64,000 nt of DNA from Pseudoxanthomonas koreensis. GTDB taxonomy: Bacteria; Pseudomonadota; Gammaproteobacteria; Xanthomonadales; Xanthomonadaceae. Positions 8,702 through 16,660 of the stretch are shown here, piece by piece. The first letter of the stretch is position 1; each line of letters opens with the position of its first letter. Both the position numbers and the translations under genes were made by a program. The stretch is from NCBI RefSeq assembly GCF_010093225.1, contig NZ_PDWM01000003.1, positions 60,022-124,021 on the forward strand, read 5' to 3'. The notes beneath the pieces were generated by a model. The model had not been told where the DNA came from. It made no database searches and saw only the letters and a program-made list of their open reading frames with translations.

Positions 8702-9495
8702 TCAAGGTCAACGCCGACCTGCGTGAAACGGTCATTGCCATCGCCCGCCAGGCCGGCGCGGCGATCATGGAGGTCTACGCCGGCAGCTTCGACGTCACCC
8801 ACAAGGACGACGCCAGCCCGCTCACCGCCGCCGACCTGGCCGCGCACCGGATCATCGTGGAAGGCCTGGAGCGGCTGACCCCGGAGCTGCCGGTGCTGTC
8901 GGAGGAATCGGCCGGCGTGCCCTGGGAAACGCGGCGGCACTGGTCCACCTACTGGCTGGTCGACCCGCTCGACGGCCCCCGCGAATTCGTCAAGCGCAAC
9001 GGCGAGTTCAGCGTGAACATCGCCCTGGTCCACCTCGGCGCGCCGGCGATGGGCGTGGTCCAGGCGCCGGTCGGCGGCCAGGTCTGGCACGCGGTCCGCG
9101 GCGAACTGGCCTACCGCCGCGACGGCCACCGCGACACCCCGCTGCGCACGCGCGCCCCGGCCACCGCGCCGCTGAAGGTGGCCGCCAGCCGCTCGCATCG
9201 CGACGCGCGCACCCAGGCGGTGCTGGACCGGATGGGCCCGATCGAGGAACTGGCGCTGGGTTCGTCGCTGAAGTTCTGCCGCATCGCCGAGGGCGGGATG
9301 GACGTGTACCCGCGCTTCGGCCCGACCTCCGAATGGGACACCGCCGCGGGCCAGTGCGTGCTGCAGTCGGCCGGCGGCGCGCTGCTGGCCGCCGACACCG
9401 GCAAGCCGTTCCGCTACAACCGCCGAGAGTCGCTGCTCAATGGCGACTTCATGGCCCTCGGTGACCCGGACCTGCCCTGGCGCGACTGGCTCTGA
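8698..9495 (+). CDS. cysQ: 3'(2'),5'-bisphosphate nucleotidase CysQ
   Basis: 265 residues, inositol-monophosphatase superfamily. It hydrolyses the PAP left over from sulfate assimilation and sulfotransferase reactions. The metal site is seen as LSEESAG, DPLDGPREF and EWDTAAGQCVLQSAGGALL. The usual signature DPLDGTKEF has Pro94 in place of the conserved threonine (codon CCC instead of ACC); that Thr helps activate the nucleophilic water in the family, so the change is notable. Start is GTG 8698 in a 4-bp overlap with nudE. The window also encodes a sulfotransferase (21533-23119), a potential source of PAP. A REP-like palindrome follows. Confidence 0.93.
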   Translation: MIKVNADLRETVIAIARQAGAAIMEVYAGSFDVTHKDDASPLTAADLAAHRIIVEGLERLTPELPVLSEESAGVPWETRRHWSTYWLVDPLDGPREFVKRNGEFSVNIALVHLGAPAMGVVQAPVGGQVWHAVRGELAYRRDGHRDTPLRTRAPATAPLKVAASRSHRDARTQAVLDRMGPIEELALGSSLKFCRIAEGGMDVYPRFGPTSEWDTAAGQCVLQSAGGALLAADTGKPFRYNRRESLLNGDFMALGDPDLPWRDWL

Positions 9496-9532
9496 CGCCT
9501 CACGCCTGTTGTCCCGTAGGCGACGGCGCATC

Positions 9533-9623
9533 TGTAGGAGCGGGCATGACAGCGACACGGGCGTCGGTACAGGCGACGGCGTCGTGGTTCCGATGCCGGG
9601 TCGCGGTCATGCCCGCTCCTACA
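9533..9623. repeat. REP-like inverted pair, variant arms
   Basis: TGTAGGAGCGGGCATGAC at the left is mirrored by GTCATGCCCGCTCCTACA at the right, with a GC-rich middle of about 55 bp. It has the same TGTAGGAGC head as the main REP family but a different stem (GGGCATGAC versus CCACTTCAGGGGG), so it is a subfamily. It lies between cysQ and mazG, co-oriented genes, and could form a terminator-like or mRNA-stabilising stem. Confidence 0.85.
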
Positions 9624-9651
9624 ATGGGTGCCGGCACGCTAGAGTCCGTGC

Positions 9652-10473
9652 ATGGATGACACCACCCGCCCCATCGACCGCCTGCTCGAGATCATGGCCC
9701 GCCTGCGCGACCCGCAGGGCGGTTGCCCATGGGACCTGGAGCAGGATTTCTCGACCATTGCCCCGTACACCATCGAGGAAGCCTACGAGGTCGCCGACGC
9801 GATCGACCGCGGCGACCTCGATGCGCTGAAGGACGAACTGGGCGACCTGCTGCTGCAGGTCGTGTTCCACGCGCAGATGGCGCGCGAGCAGGACGCCTTC
9901 GCCTTCGACGACGTCGCCGCCGCGATCTCCGACAAGATGGTGCGCCGCCACCCGCACGTGTTCGGCGATGCCCGCTTCGCCGATGCCGAAGCGCAGACCC
10001 TCAACTGGGAAGCGATCAAGCGCGCCGAGCGCACCGCCGCCGGCGAAGACGACCATTCGGCGCTGGCCGGCATCTCGCGCGGCCTGCCCGAATGGCAGCG
10101 CGCGGTGAAGCTGCAGGCACGCGCCGCGCGCACCGGCTTCGACTGGCCCGGGCCGGAGCCGGTGATCGCCAAGCTGCGCGAGGAGATCGAGGAAGTCCGC
10201 GCCGAGTTCGCCCATGGTGACGTCGAGGACAACCGCGAACGCCTGCAGGACGAGATCGGCGACCTGTTGTTCGTCGCCGCCAACCTGGCCCGGCACGCGA
10301 AGGTCGACGTCGGCGCCGCGCTGCGCCACGCCAACCACAAGTTCGAGCGCCGCTTCAGGGCGATGGAGACGCTGGCCGAAGCGGCAGGCACGCCGCTGCC
10401 GACGCTCACCCTCGAGCAGCAGGAAGCGTTCTGGGACGGCGCCAAGCGGCTCGAACGCGGCCAGTCCGGCTGA
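9652..10473 (+). CDS. mazG: Nucleoside triphosphate pyrophosphohydrolase MazG
   Basis: 273 residues, all-alpha NTP pyrophosphohydrolase that removes aberrant or excess (d)NTPs. Two MazG domains are visible. The first has [21 protein letters not shown] and [14 protein letters not shown] (the E-x-x-E and E-x-x-D metal ligands); the second has [13 protein letters not shown] and [16 protein letters not shown]. Length is normal. ATG 9652 follows the REP-like pair without a strong ribosome site. The ynfA start lies 10 bp downstream. Confidence 0.95.
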   Translation: MDDTTRPIDRLLEIMARLRDPQGGCPWDLEQDFSTIAPYTIEEAYEVADAIDRGDLDALKDELGDLLLQVVFHAQMAREQDAFAFDDVAAAISDKMVRRHPHVFGDARFADAEAQTLNWEAIKRAERTAAGEDDHSALAGISRGLPEWQRAVKLQARAARTGFDWPGPEPVIAKLREEIEEVRAEFAHGDVEDNRERLQDEIGDLLFVAANLARHAKVDVGAALRHANHKFERRFRAMETLAEAAGTPLPTLTLEQQEAFWDGAKRLERGQSG

Positions 10474-10483
10474 CCGCACCACC

Positions 10484-10807
10484 GTGCTCACCGTCCTGCT
10501 GTTCCTGCTCACCGCGCTGGCCGAGATCGTCGGCTGCTGGCTGGTGTGGTCGTGGCTGCGCAACGGCGGCAGCGCCTGGCTGCTGTTGCCGGCCGCCGCC
10601 AGCCTGGCCCTGTTCGCCTGGCTGCTGACCCTGCACCCCACTGCCACCGGCCGCGTGTACGCGGCCTACGGCGGGGTCTACGTCAGCCTGGCGATCTTCT
10701 GGCTGTGGTCGGTGGACGGCGTGCGCCCGACCCGCTGGGACCTGCTGGGCGCGGCGTTGTGCCTGGCCGGCATGGCGGTCATCATGTTCGCACCGCGCAA
10801 CGCGTAG
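10484..10807 (+). CDS. ynfA: YnfA-family small membrane protein
   Basis: 107 residues, UPF0060/YnfA family, four predicted membrane helices. Hallmarks are [14 protein letters not shown] at the N-terminus, [17 protein letters not shown] in the middle and [21 protein letters not shown] at the end. The family resembles small multidrug-resistance transporters but its substrate is not established. The start is GTG 10484, only 10 bp after mazG; the frame is open further upstream inside mazG, but similarity begins here. Confidence 0.88.
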   Translation: MLTVLLFLLTALAEIVGCWLVWSWLRNGGSAWLLLPAAASLALFAWLLTLHPTATGRVYAAYGGVYVSLAIFWLWSVDGVRPTRWDLLGAALCLAGMAVIMFAPRNA

Positions 10808-10835
10808 TGCCGCAACGGTCCCTGGGAGGGGTGCG

Positions 10836-11138
10836 ATGGCCCGTTTCGCCAGTTTCCGCGAGTTCTACCCGTACTACCTGTCCGAGCACGGCAACCGCAC
10901 CTCGCGCCGGCTGCATTTCCTCGGCAGCTGGGGCGTACTGGTGCTGCTCGCCGTGGCCATCGCCACGCGCAACCCCTGGTGGCTGCTGGCCGCGCTGGTC
11001 TGCGGCTATGGCTTCGCCTGGGTCGGGCATTTCTTCTTCGAGAAGAACCGGCCGGCGACCTTCCGCCATCCGTTCTATTCCTTCGCCGGCGACTGGGTGA
11101 TGTTCAAGGACATCCTCACCGGGAAGATCCGCTTCTGA
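10836..11138 (+). CDS. DUF962/Mpo1-like membrane protein
   Basis: 100 residues beginning MARFASFREFYPYYLSEHGN, with the DUF962 pattern H-x(n)-RRLHFLGSW, two hydrophobic segments (VLVLLAVAIA, WLLAALVCGYGFAWVGH) and the ending HFFFEKNRPATFRHPFYSF. The family includes yeast Mpo1, a dioxygenase of phytosphingosine alpha-oxidation; the bacterial role is unknown. Shine-Dalgarno GGGAGGGG precedes ATG 10836. It is 28 bp after ynfA, so likely the last gene of mazG-ynfA-DUF962. It faces a minus-strand gene 25 bp away. Confidence 0.85.
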   Translation: MARFASFREFYPYYLSEHGNRTSRRLHFLGSWGVLVLLAVAIATRNPWWLLAALVCGYGFAWVGHFFFEKNRPATFRHPFYSFAGDWVMFKDILTGKIRF

Positions 11139-11163
11139 GCCGAAGCATCCCGGGCGCGCGGGC

Positions 11164-11544
11164 TCACTGCGCCGCGGCGCCGGGGCCTTCGTAGAACATC
11201 AGGAACGCCGCGCCCACGATCAGGGCGAAGGCCGCGTAGTGGTTCCACTTCAGCGGCTGGCCCAGGTACCACGCCGAGAAGCCGGCGAACACGACCAGGG
11301 TGATGATCTCCTGGATCGTCTTGAGCTGGACCACCGAGTAGACCGCACTGCCCATGCGGTTGGCCGGCACCATCAGCATGTATTCGAAGAAGGCGATGCC
11401 CCAGCTGACCAGGATCACGGCCAGCAGCGGCGCGTGCTTGTACTTCAGGTGCCCGTACCAGGCGAAGGTCATGAACACGTTGCTGCCCAGCAGCAACAGG
11501 ACCGGGACGACGAAGGCGTGCGGCGGCAGGGCAGGCATGGGCAT
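11164..11544 (-). CDS. DUF486 (DMT-type) membrane protein
   Basis: About 126 residues, four hydrophobic helices. The DUF486 pattern is visible as LLLGSNVFMTFAWYGHLK, SWGIAFFEYMLMVPANRMG and LKTIQEIITLVVFAGFSAWY. The family belongs to the drug/metabolite transporter superfamily; substrate unknown. Start is ambiguous: ATG 11544 or 11538, with a longer in-frame ATG at 11568. I chose 11544 because homology begins just after it and no option has a clear ribosome site. A half REP unit lies immediately upstream. Confidence 0.8.
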   Translation of the reverse strand: MPMPALPPHAFVVPVLLLLGSNVFMTFAWYGHLKYKHAPLLAVILVSWGIAFFEYMLMVPANRMGSAVYSVVQLKTIQEIITLVVFAGFSAWYLGQPLKWNHYAAFALIVGAAFLMFYEGPGAAAQ

Positions 11545-11568
11545 CACGGCACAGTGGGGACGCCGCAT

Positions 11569-11581
11569 TGTAGGAGCCCGC
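11569..11581. repeat. Half REP head (TGTAGGAGCCCG)
   Basis: A solitary TGTAGGAGCCCGC touching the stop codon of the FtsX-like permease on the minus strand. Only the head of the repeat is present, with no facing partner, so it is either a decayed copy or chance similarity. Confidence 0.45.
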
Positions 11582-14071
11582 TCAACCCTCGCGCAGCGCC
11601 AGCACCGGAGGCGTACGCAGGATCCGCCGGGTGCCAGTCCAGCCGGCGAGCAGGCTCAGCAGCACGCCGCCGGCGCCGCCGGCCAGCAGCGAAGGCCAGG
11701 GCGGCGACAGCGCCAGCTCGAACAGCTGCCGCGACACCACCGTGCCGATCCCCGCCGCCGCGCCCACCGCCAGCACCGCGGCCAGCAGGCCCAGCGCGCC
11801 GAATTCCCCCAGCACCGCCCCGCGCAGCTGGCCGTGGCGCGCGCCCAGCGTGCGCAGCACCGCGCTGTCGTAGCGGCGTTCGCCGGCGGTGGCCTGCAGC
11901 GCCGCCAGCAGCACCAGCACGCCGGCGGCCAGGCTGAAGCCCATCACCAGCTGCACCGCCTGCGCCACCCGCTCGATCACCTCGCGCACGCGTTGCAGGA
12001 TCGCGTCGATCTCCAGCACCGACACGTTCGGGAATTCGCGCGCCACAGGCGCCAGCAGCGCGGTGCGCCCGGACGGCAGGTGGAAGCTGGAGATCAGGCT
12101 GTAGGGCGCATCGCCGACCGCGCCGGCGTTGAGCAGCAGGAAGAAGTTGACCCGGAACGAATCCCAGTCGGCCTTGCGCACGCTGGTCACGGGGAAGCTG
12201 CGGTCTTCCTCGCCCAGGCGCAGGGTCACGGTATCGCCCAGGCCCACGCCGTAGCGCTGCGCCCAGCCGTCTTCCACCGAGGCTTCGGCGGCGGTGCTGC
12301 CGGCCTCCCAGAAGCGCCCGGCGACCAGTTCGTTGGCCGCGGGGAAGGTGTGCCGCCAGGAGAAGTTCACCGGGCGGTTGGAGTCGTCGTCGTCGGTGCC
12401 GTCGCCGTCGCGTTGCGACCGCCGCGGCGCCTGGCCGTTGATCGCCACCAGCCGCCCGGTGCCGAACGGCTGCAGGTCGGGGTCGGCGACGCCGAGCGCG
12501 CGCAACTGCGCTTCCACCGCGCCGGCCTGGTCGCGCTGCACGTTGAGCAGGAAATGGTTCGGCGTGTCCGCCGGCAGCCGCTGGCGCCATTCGCCCAGCA
12601 GGCCGGGCCCGATCACCGCCAGCAGCAGCAGCGCGCACAGCGACAGCGACAGCCCGACCAGCTGCACCACGGCCAGCCCGCGGCGCCGGGTCAGCGCGGC
12701 AAGCCCCAGCTTCCACGGCCCGCGCAGCCGGCCCTGCAGCCGACGCAGCAGCCACAGCAGGGCCGCGCCCGCGGCCGCGGCAAGCACGGCCAGCGCTGCC
12801 AGCCCGCCGAGCACCCACGCGGCCAGGCGCAGGTCGCCGGTGGCGTACACCGCCAGCGCCACCGTCGCCGCCAGCGCGGCCAGGTAGGCCAGCGCCGAGG
12901 ACGGTGGCAACGCGGCGAAGCTGCGGTTGAGCACGCGCATCGGCGGCACTCCGCGCAGGCGCAGCAGCGGCGGCAGGCCGAAGCCGAGCAGCAGGAGCAG
13001 GCCGATGCCGGCGCCGCTGAGCACCGGCGTGGCCTGCGGCAGCGGCAGGCGGCCGGGGATCAGCCCGCCCAGCGCTTCCACCAGCGCCAGTTGCGCGAGC
13101 ATGCCCAGGCCGATGCCGAGCACGCAGGCCGGGATCGCCAGCAGCAGCAACTGCAGCGCCAGCGCGGCGAGGACGTCGCGCTGGCGTGCGCCCAGGCAGC
13201 GCAGTACCGCAACGCTGTCGATCCGGTGCAGGGCGAAGCGGTTGGCCGCCAGCGCGGTGGCAACGCCGGCCAGCAGCACCGCCAGCAGCGCCGAAAGTGC
13301 GAGGAAGCGGCCGGCACGGTCGAAGGAATTGCGCAGGCCCTGGCGTGCGTCTTCCAGGGTGACCAGGCGCAGTCCGCCGTCCAGTCGCGGTTGCAGCCAG
13401 TCGCGGAAGGCGGCGATGGCGTCCGCGTCGCCGGCGAACATCAGCCGGTAGCCGGCGCGGCTGCCCGGCCCGAGCAGGCCGGCGGCATCGACCTCGTCGC
13501 GGTTGACCAGCAGCGGTGGCGCCATCTGCAGCAGTTCGCCGGAGGCGTCGGGTTCGGCCAGCAGCACGCCGGCGATGCGCAGTTCGCCGCTGCCGAACTC
13601 GATCGAGTCGCCGATGCCCACGCCCAGCGCCTCGAGCAGGCGCGGATCGGCCCAGGCCGTGCCGGGCGGCGGCGCGCCGGCCGCTTCGCCGTCCAGGCCC
13701 GAAGCGCTGCGCGACACGCGCAGTTCGCCGCGCAGCGGATAGCCGGCGTCGACGCCCTTCACCGTGGCCATCTGGCTGGCCTCGCCATGGAACAGCACGC
13801 TCGGGAACGCGACCATGCGCGCGCTGCGCAGCCCGCGCGCGGCGGCCTCGGCAGCGAATTCCGGCGGCGGATCCTCGCGGCCGCGCACGCCCAGGTCGCC
13901 GCCGACCACCTCGGCCGCGCTGGAGGACAGCGCCAGCAGCACCCGGTCGCCCAGGGTCCCGACCGCGGTCATCGCCGCCACGCCCAGCACCAGCGCGGCG
14001 AACACGGTCAGCAGGTCGCCGCCGAGGAATTCGCGGCGCAGCGAACGCGCCGCGTGGCGCAGCGGGTTCAT
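11582..14071 (-). CDS. ybbP: ABC transporter permease, YbbP/FtsX family
   Basis: 829 residues, the large permease of the YbbAP exporter type. Begins MNPLRHAARSLRREFLGGDL with a first membrane helix (LTVFAALVLGVAAMTAVG), then a large periplasmic domain, an FtsX core near residue 260 (FLALSALLAVLLAGVATALAA, followed by RCLGARQRDVL), a middle membrane region, another periplasmic domain, and a second FtsX core at the C-terminus (LVMGFSLAAGVLVLLAALQA, then RTLGARHGQLRG). The ybbA-ybbP pair divergent from tesA is the same arrangement as in Escherichia coli. Substrate is not established. The ATG overlaps the end of the ATPase gene by 4 bp. Confidence 0.92.
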   Translation of the reverse strand: MNPLRHAARSLRREFLGGDLLTVFAALVLGVAAMTAVGTLGDRVLLALSSSAAEVVGGDLGVRGREDPPPEFAAEAAARGLRSARMVAFPSVLFHGEASQMATVKGVDAGYPLRGELRVSRSASGLDGEAAGAPPPGTAWADPRLLEALGVGIGDSIEFGSGELRIAGVLLAEPDASGELLQMAPPLLVNRDEVDAAGLLGPGSRAGYRLMFAGDADAIAAFRDWLQPRLDGGLRLVTLEDARQGLRNSFDRAGRFLALSALLAVLLAGVATALAANRFALHRIDSVAVLRCLGARQRDVLAALALQLLLLAIPACVLGIGLGMLAQLALVEALGGLIPGRLPLPQATPVLSGAGIGLLLLLGFGLPPLLRLRGVPPMRVLNRSFAALPPSSALAYLAALAATVALAVYATGDLRLAAWVLGGLAALAVLAAAAGAALLWLLRRLQGRLRGPWKLGLAALTRRRGLAVVQLVGLSLSLCALLLLAVIGPGLLGEWRQRLPADTPNHFLLNVQRDQAGAVEAQLRALGVADPDLQPFGTGRLVAINGQAPRRSQRDGDGTDDDDSNRPVNFSWRHTFPAANELVAGRFWEAGSTAAEASVEDGWAQRYGVGLGDTVTLRLGEEDRSFPVTSVRKADWDSFRVNFFLLLNAGAVGDAPYSLISSFHLPSGRTALLAPVAREFPNVSVLEIDAILQRVREVIERVAQAVQLVMGFSLAAGVLVLLAALQATAGERRYDSAVLRTLGARHGQLRGAVLGEFGALGLLAAVLAVGAAAGIGTVVSRQLFELALSPPWPSLLAGGAGGVLLSLLAGWTGTRRILRTPPVLALREG

Positions 14072-14751
14072 GCCGCGCCTTCCGCCGGCGTCGCATCCGC
14101 ATGCAGGCGCCCGCCGTCGAGCCGGTACAGGTGCCGGCAGCGCCGCGCCAGCGACAGGTCGTGGGTCACCAGCACCAGGGTGGTGCCGCTGCGCCGGTTG
14201 AGTTCGAACAGCAGCTCGCTCACGTGCTGGCCGGTGGCCTGGTCGAGGTTGCCGGTGGGCTCGTCGGCGAACAGGATCCGTGGCCTTCCTACGAAGGCGC
14301 GAGCCAGGGCCACGCGCTGCTGCTCGCCGCCGGACAGCTGCCGCGGGTAGTGCCGGCGCCGCGGCTCCAGCCCTACCGCCTGCAGCACCTCGCGCACCCG
14401 CGCGCGGTCCTCGCTGCCTTCGCGCCCGGCCAGCTCCAGCGGCAGGGCCACGTTCTCCTCGGCGGTGAGCGAAGGCAGCAGGTGGAAGCTCTGGAACACG
14501 AAGCCGACCTCGCGCGCGCGCAGCGCGGCGCGCGCCTCCTCGTCCAGCGCATCCAGGCGCTGCCCGGCCAGTTCGATCGTGCCGCGGCTGGGCAGGTCCA
14601 GCCCGGCGAGCAGGCCGAGCAGGGTGGTCTTGCCCGAGCCGGAGGCGCCCACGATCGCGACGCTGTCGCCTTCATCCACGGTCAAGTCCACGCCGTCGAG
14701 AATCCGGACTTCGCCCTCCGGCCCGGCGACGCTCTTGCCGACGTCGCGCAC
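14068..14751 (-). CDS. ybbA: ABC transporter ATPase YbbA (LolD-like), start uncertain
   Basis: ATPase partner of the YbbP-like permease. Walker A is VGASGSGKTTLLGLLAGL, then Q-loop FVFQSFHLLPSLTAEENV, signature QLSGGEQQRVALARAFV, Walker B RILFADEPTGNLD and switch His in LVLVTHDL. The start needs care: the first in-frame GTG (14751) makes the protein begin VRDVGKS, but the first beta strand of the family would include the preceding codons for TRAIAIT, and no ATG, GTG or TTG lies between there and the tesA start region. A rare start codon (CTG or ATA, around 14770-14800) is possible. It is divergent from tesA with a very short shared control region. Confidence 0.88.
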   Translation of the reverse strand: MRDVGKSVAGPEGEVRILDGVDLTVDEGDSVAIVGASGSGKTTLLGLLAGLDLPSRGTIELAGQRLDALDEEARAALRAREVGFVFQSFHLLPSLTAEENVALPLELAGREGSEDRARVREVLQAVGLEPRRRHYPRQLSGGEQQRVALARAFVGRPRILFADEPTGNLDQATGQHVSELLFELNRRSGTTLVLVTHDLSLARRCRHLYRLDGGRLHADATPAEGAA

Positions 14752-14820
14752 CGTGATCGCGATGGCCCTGGTGGCTATGCTGGTGCCGGGGGAGGACAGG
14801 CTGTCGATGGGAGGCTCCGG

Positions 14821-15555
14821 ATGCTGATGGCGGGTCGTGGTTCGAAGTTGCGTGGCGCGCGGCTGCGCGGGCCACAGCGGCACGCCCCGCAGCCGCATGC
14901 CTGGCGGCCGCATGGCCCGGCGCGGTGGTGGGCCTGCTGGCTGTTGCTGGCAGCATCGCTGCTGGCGCCGGCGCTGGCCTGTGCCAGAGGTCCGGCCGGC
15001 GCGCCGCAAGGGCCAGTGCTGGTGCTGGGCGACAGCCTCAGCGCCGAGCACAACATACCCGCAGGGTCGGGCTGGGTCAGCCTGCTGGAACGGCGTCTGG
15101 CCGAGAAGGCCGCCAGGCCGCCGCAGGTGGTCAACGCCAGCATCAGCGGCGAGACCACCGCCGGCGCACTGGCGCGCCTGCCGGCGCTGCTGCAGAAGCA
15201 CCGGCCCTCGGTGCTGGTGATCGAGCTGGGCGGCAACGACGCGCTGCGTGGCCTGACCCCGGCCCAGTTGCGCGGCAACCTGGAGCAGATGATCGGGCTG
15301 GCCACGGCCGCCGGCGCACGGGTAGTCCTGCTCGGCATCGACGTGCCGCCCAACTACGGCCCGGCCTATCGCGAGCGCCTGCGCCGCACCTATGCCGAGC
15401 TGGCGGCCGCGCACGGCGCCGGCCTGGTCCCGTTCTTCCTGGAAGGCGTGGCCCTGCAGCCGGGCCTGATGCAGGGGGACGGCCTGCACCCCACCGCGAA
15501 GGCCCAGCCGCGCCTGCTCGAAAACGTCTGGCCAGTACTGGAACCGCTGTTGTAG
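14821..15555 (+). CDS. tesA: TesA-like GDSL esterase/thioesterase
   Basis: 244 residues, secreted SGNH/GDSL hydrolase (acyl-CoA thioesterase I, arylesterase, lysophospholipase L1). A long basic N-terminus leads to a signal helix (WWACWLLLAASLLAPALACA) and a likely cleavage after ACA. The blocks are complete: VLVLGDSLSA (catalytic Ser), ISGETTAGAL, ELGGNDALRG (oxyanion Asn) and GDGLHPTAKAQ (catalytic Asp and His). ATG 14821 is preceded by GGGAGG at the right spacing; ATG 14827 is a second possibility. The stop TAG is part of the REP unit that follows (TGTAGGAGCC). Confidence 0.92.
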   Translation: MLMAGRGSKLRGARLRGPQRHAPQPHAWRPHGPARWWACWLLLAASLLAPALACARGPAGAPQGPVLVLGDSLSAEHNIPAGSGWVSLLERRLAEKAARPPQVVNASISGETTAGALARLPALLQKHRPSVLVIELGGNDALRGLTPAQLRGNLEQMIGLATAAGARVVLLGIDVPPNYGPAYRERLRRTYAELAAAHGAGLVPFFLEGVALQPGLMQGDGLHPTAKAQPRLLENVWPVLEPLL

Positions 15556-15684
15556 GAGCCCACTTCAGGGGGCGACCCGACGAGGATGGGAGGCGCGGTG
15601 TTCAACGCGACGCGTCCGGACAAGCCGCGTTGAACGAGGCTGCGGCCCAGGCCCCGCGGTCGCCCCCTGAAGTGGGCTCCTACA
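15551..15684. repeat. REP inverted pair (BIME-like)
   Basis: Left unit 15551-15578 (TGTAGGAGCCCACTTCAGGG and onward) is mirrored by right unit 15658-15684. Between them a second nested stem occurs: GTTCAACGCG (15600-15609) pairs with CGCGTTGAAC (15626-15635). The left unit supplies the tesA stop codon. The next gene begins about 145 bp on. Confidence 0.95.
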
Positions 15685-15827
15685 GGGGGCGCAGGGTGTG
15701 CGGGTGGGAACCGCAGGTGAGTACGCGGGTGGGTGGCCCGCGGTCGAGTCGCAGGCGAGTTGCCTTCACGCCCCATCGACCGGGTCTGCGGCAGGCTTCA
15801 CAAAGCTGAAAACACGGAGCAGGGACA

Positions 15828-16547
15828 ATGCGCCAGGGCAAAGAGACCTCCGGGCTGGTGCTGGTGGTCGAGGACAACCGCAACATCTCCGAGATGATCG
15901 GCGAGTACCTGGAGAGCCGCGGTTTCGAAGTCGACTACGCCGCCGACGGCCTCGACGGCTACCGCCTTGCCGCCGAGAACAGCTACGACGCCGTCGTGCT
16001 CGACCTGATGCTGCCGCGCCTGGACGGGATCGAGGTCTGTCGTCGCCTGCGCAGCGACGCGCGCAAGTCCACCCCGGTGCTGATGCTCACCGCCCGCGAC
16101 ACCCTGGACGACAAGCTCACCGGCCTCAGCCACGGCGCCGACGACTACCTGACCAAGCCGTTCGCGATCCAGGAACTGGAAGCGCGCCTGCGCGCCCTGA
16201 TCCGCCGCGAGCGCCGCCAGGTCGGTTCGGAAGTGCTGACCGTGGCCGACCTGGTACTGGACCCGGTGAGCATGCGGGTGACCCGCGGCGACGTCGAACT
16301 GCAGCTGTCGCCGATCGGCCTGAAGCTGCTGACCATCCTCATGCGCGAGTCGCCGCGGGTGGTCAGCCGCCAGGAGATCGAGCGCGAGATCTGGGGCAAC
16401 AGCCTGCCCGACTCGGACACCCTGCGCAGCCACCTGTACAACCTGCGCAAGGTGATGGACAAGCCGTTCGACCGGCCGCTGCTGCACACGGTGCAGAGCG
16501 CCGGCTACCGCGTGGCCGACATCGCCCAGCCGGTCGCCGCGAACTGA
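15828..16547 (+). CDS. OmpR/PhoB-family response regulator
   Basis: 239 residues. The receiver domain begins LVLVVEDNRNISEMIGEYL; the phosphoacceptor is Asp59 in VVLDLMLPRLDG, the switch Thr is in VLMLTARD and the Lys in YLTKPFA. A winged-helix DNA-binding domain follows (LSPIGLKLLTILMRESPRVVSR, then SDTLRSHLYNLRKVMDKPF, ending TVQSAGYRVA). GAGCAGGGACA precedes ATG 15828. A histidine kinase and a MacA/MacB exporter follow in the same orientation, so it probably regulates that export system. Related two-component pairs exist in Xanthomonas, but I do not assign a name. Confidence 0.9.
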   Translation: MRQGKETSGLVLVVEDNRNISEMIGEYLESRGFEVDYAADGLDGYRLAAENSYDAVVLDLMLPRLDGIEVCRRLRSDARKSTPVLMLTARDTLDDKLTGLSHGADDYLTKPFAIQELEARLRALIRRERRQVGSEVLTVADLVLDPVSMRVTRGDVELQLSPIGLKLLTILMRESPRVVSRQEIEREIWGNSLPDSDTLRSHLYNLRKVMDKPFDRPLLHTVQSAGYRVADIAQPVAAN

Positions 16548-16660
16548 CCCCGGGGAAGGGGGAGGCGGGGCCCGGGACGCAAAACCACGGCCGCGCCCCG
16601 ATCACGCCGGTTCGATCCGCGCCCGTCCATACTGCGCCTTCCAGAACTTGACGCGCCCCG

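Noticed and set aside
10214..10483. A longer ynfA product starting inside mazG
   Set aside because: The extra 90 residues are Arg/Ser-rich, out of frame with mazG, and unrelated to the YnfA family.
11354..14350. A 998-codon plus-strand frame opposite ybbP
   Set aside because: Gln/His/Arg-rich composition typical of the antisense of Leu/Ala/Val-rich membrane genes; ybbP on the other strand has clear family motifs.
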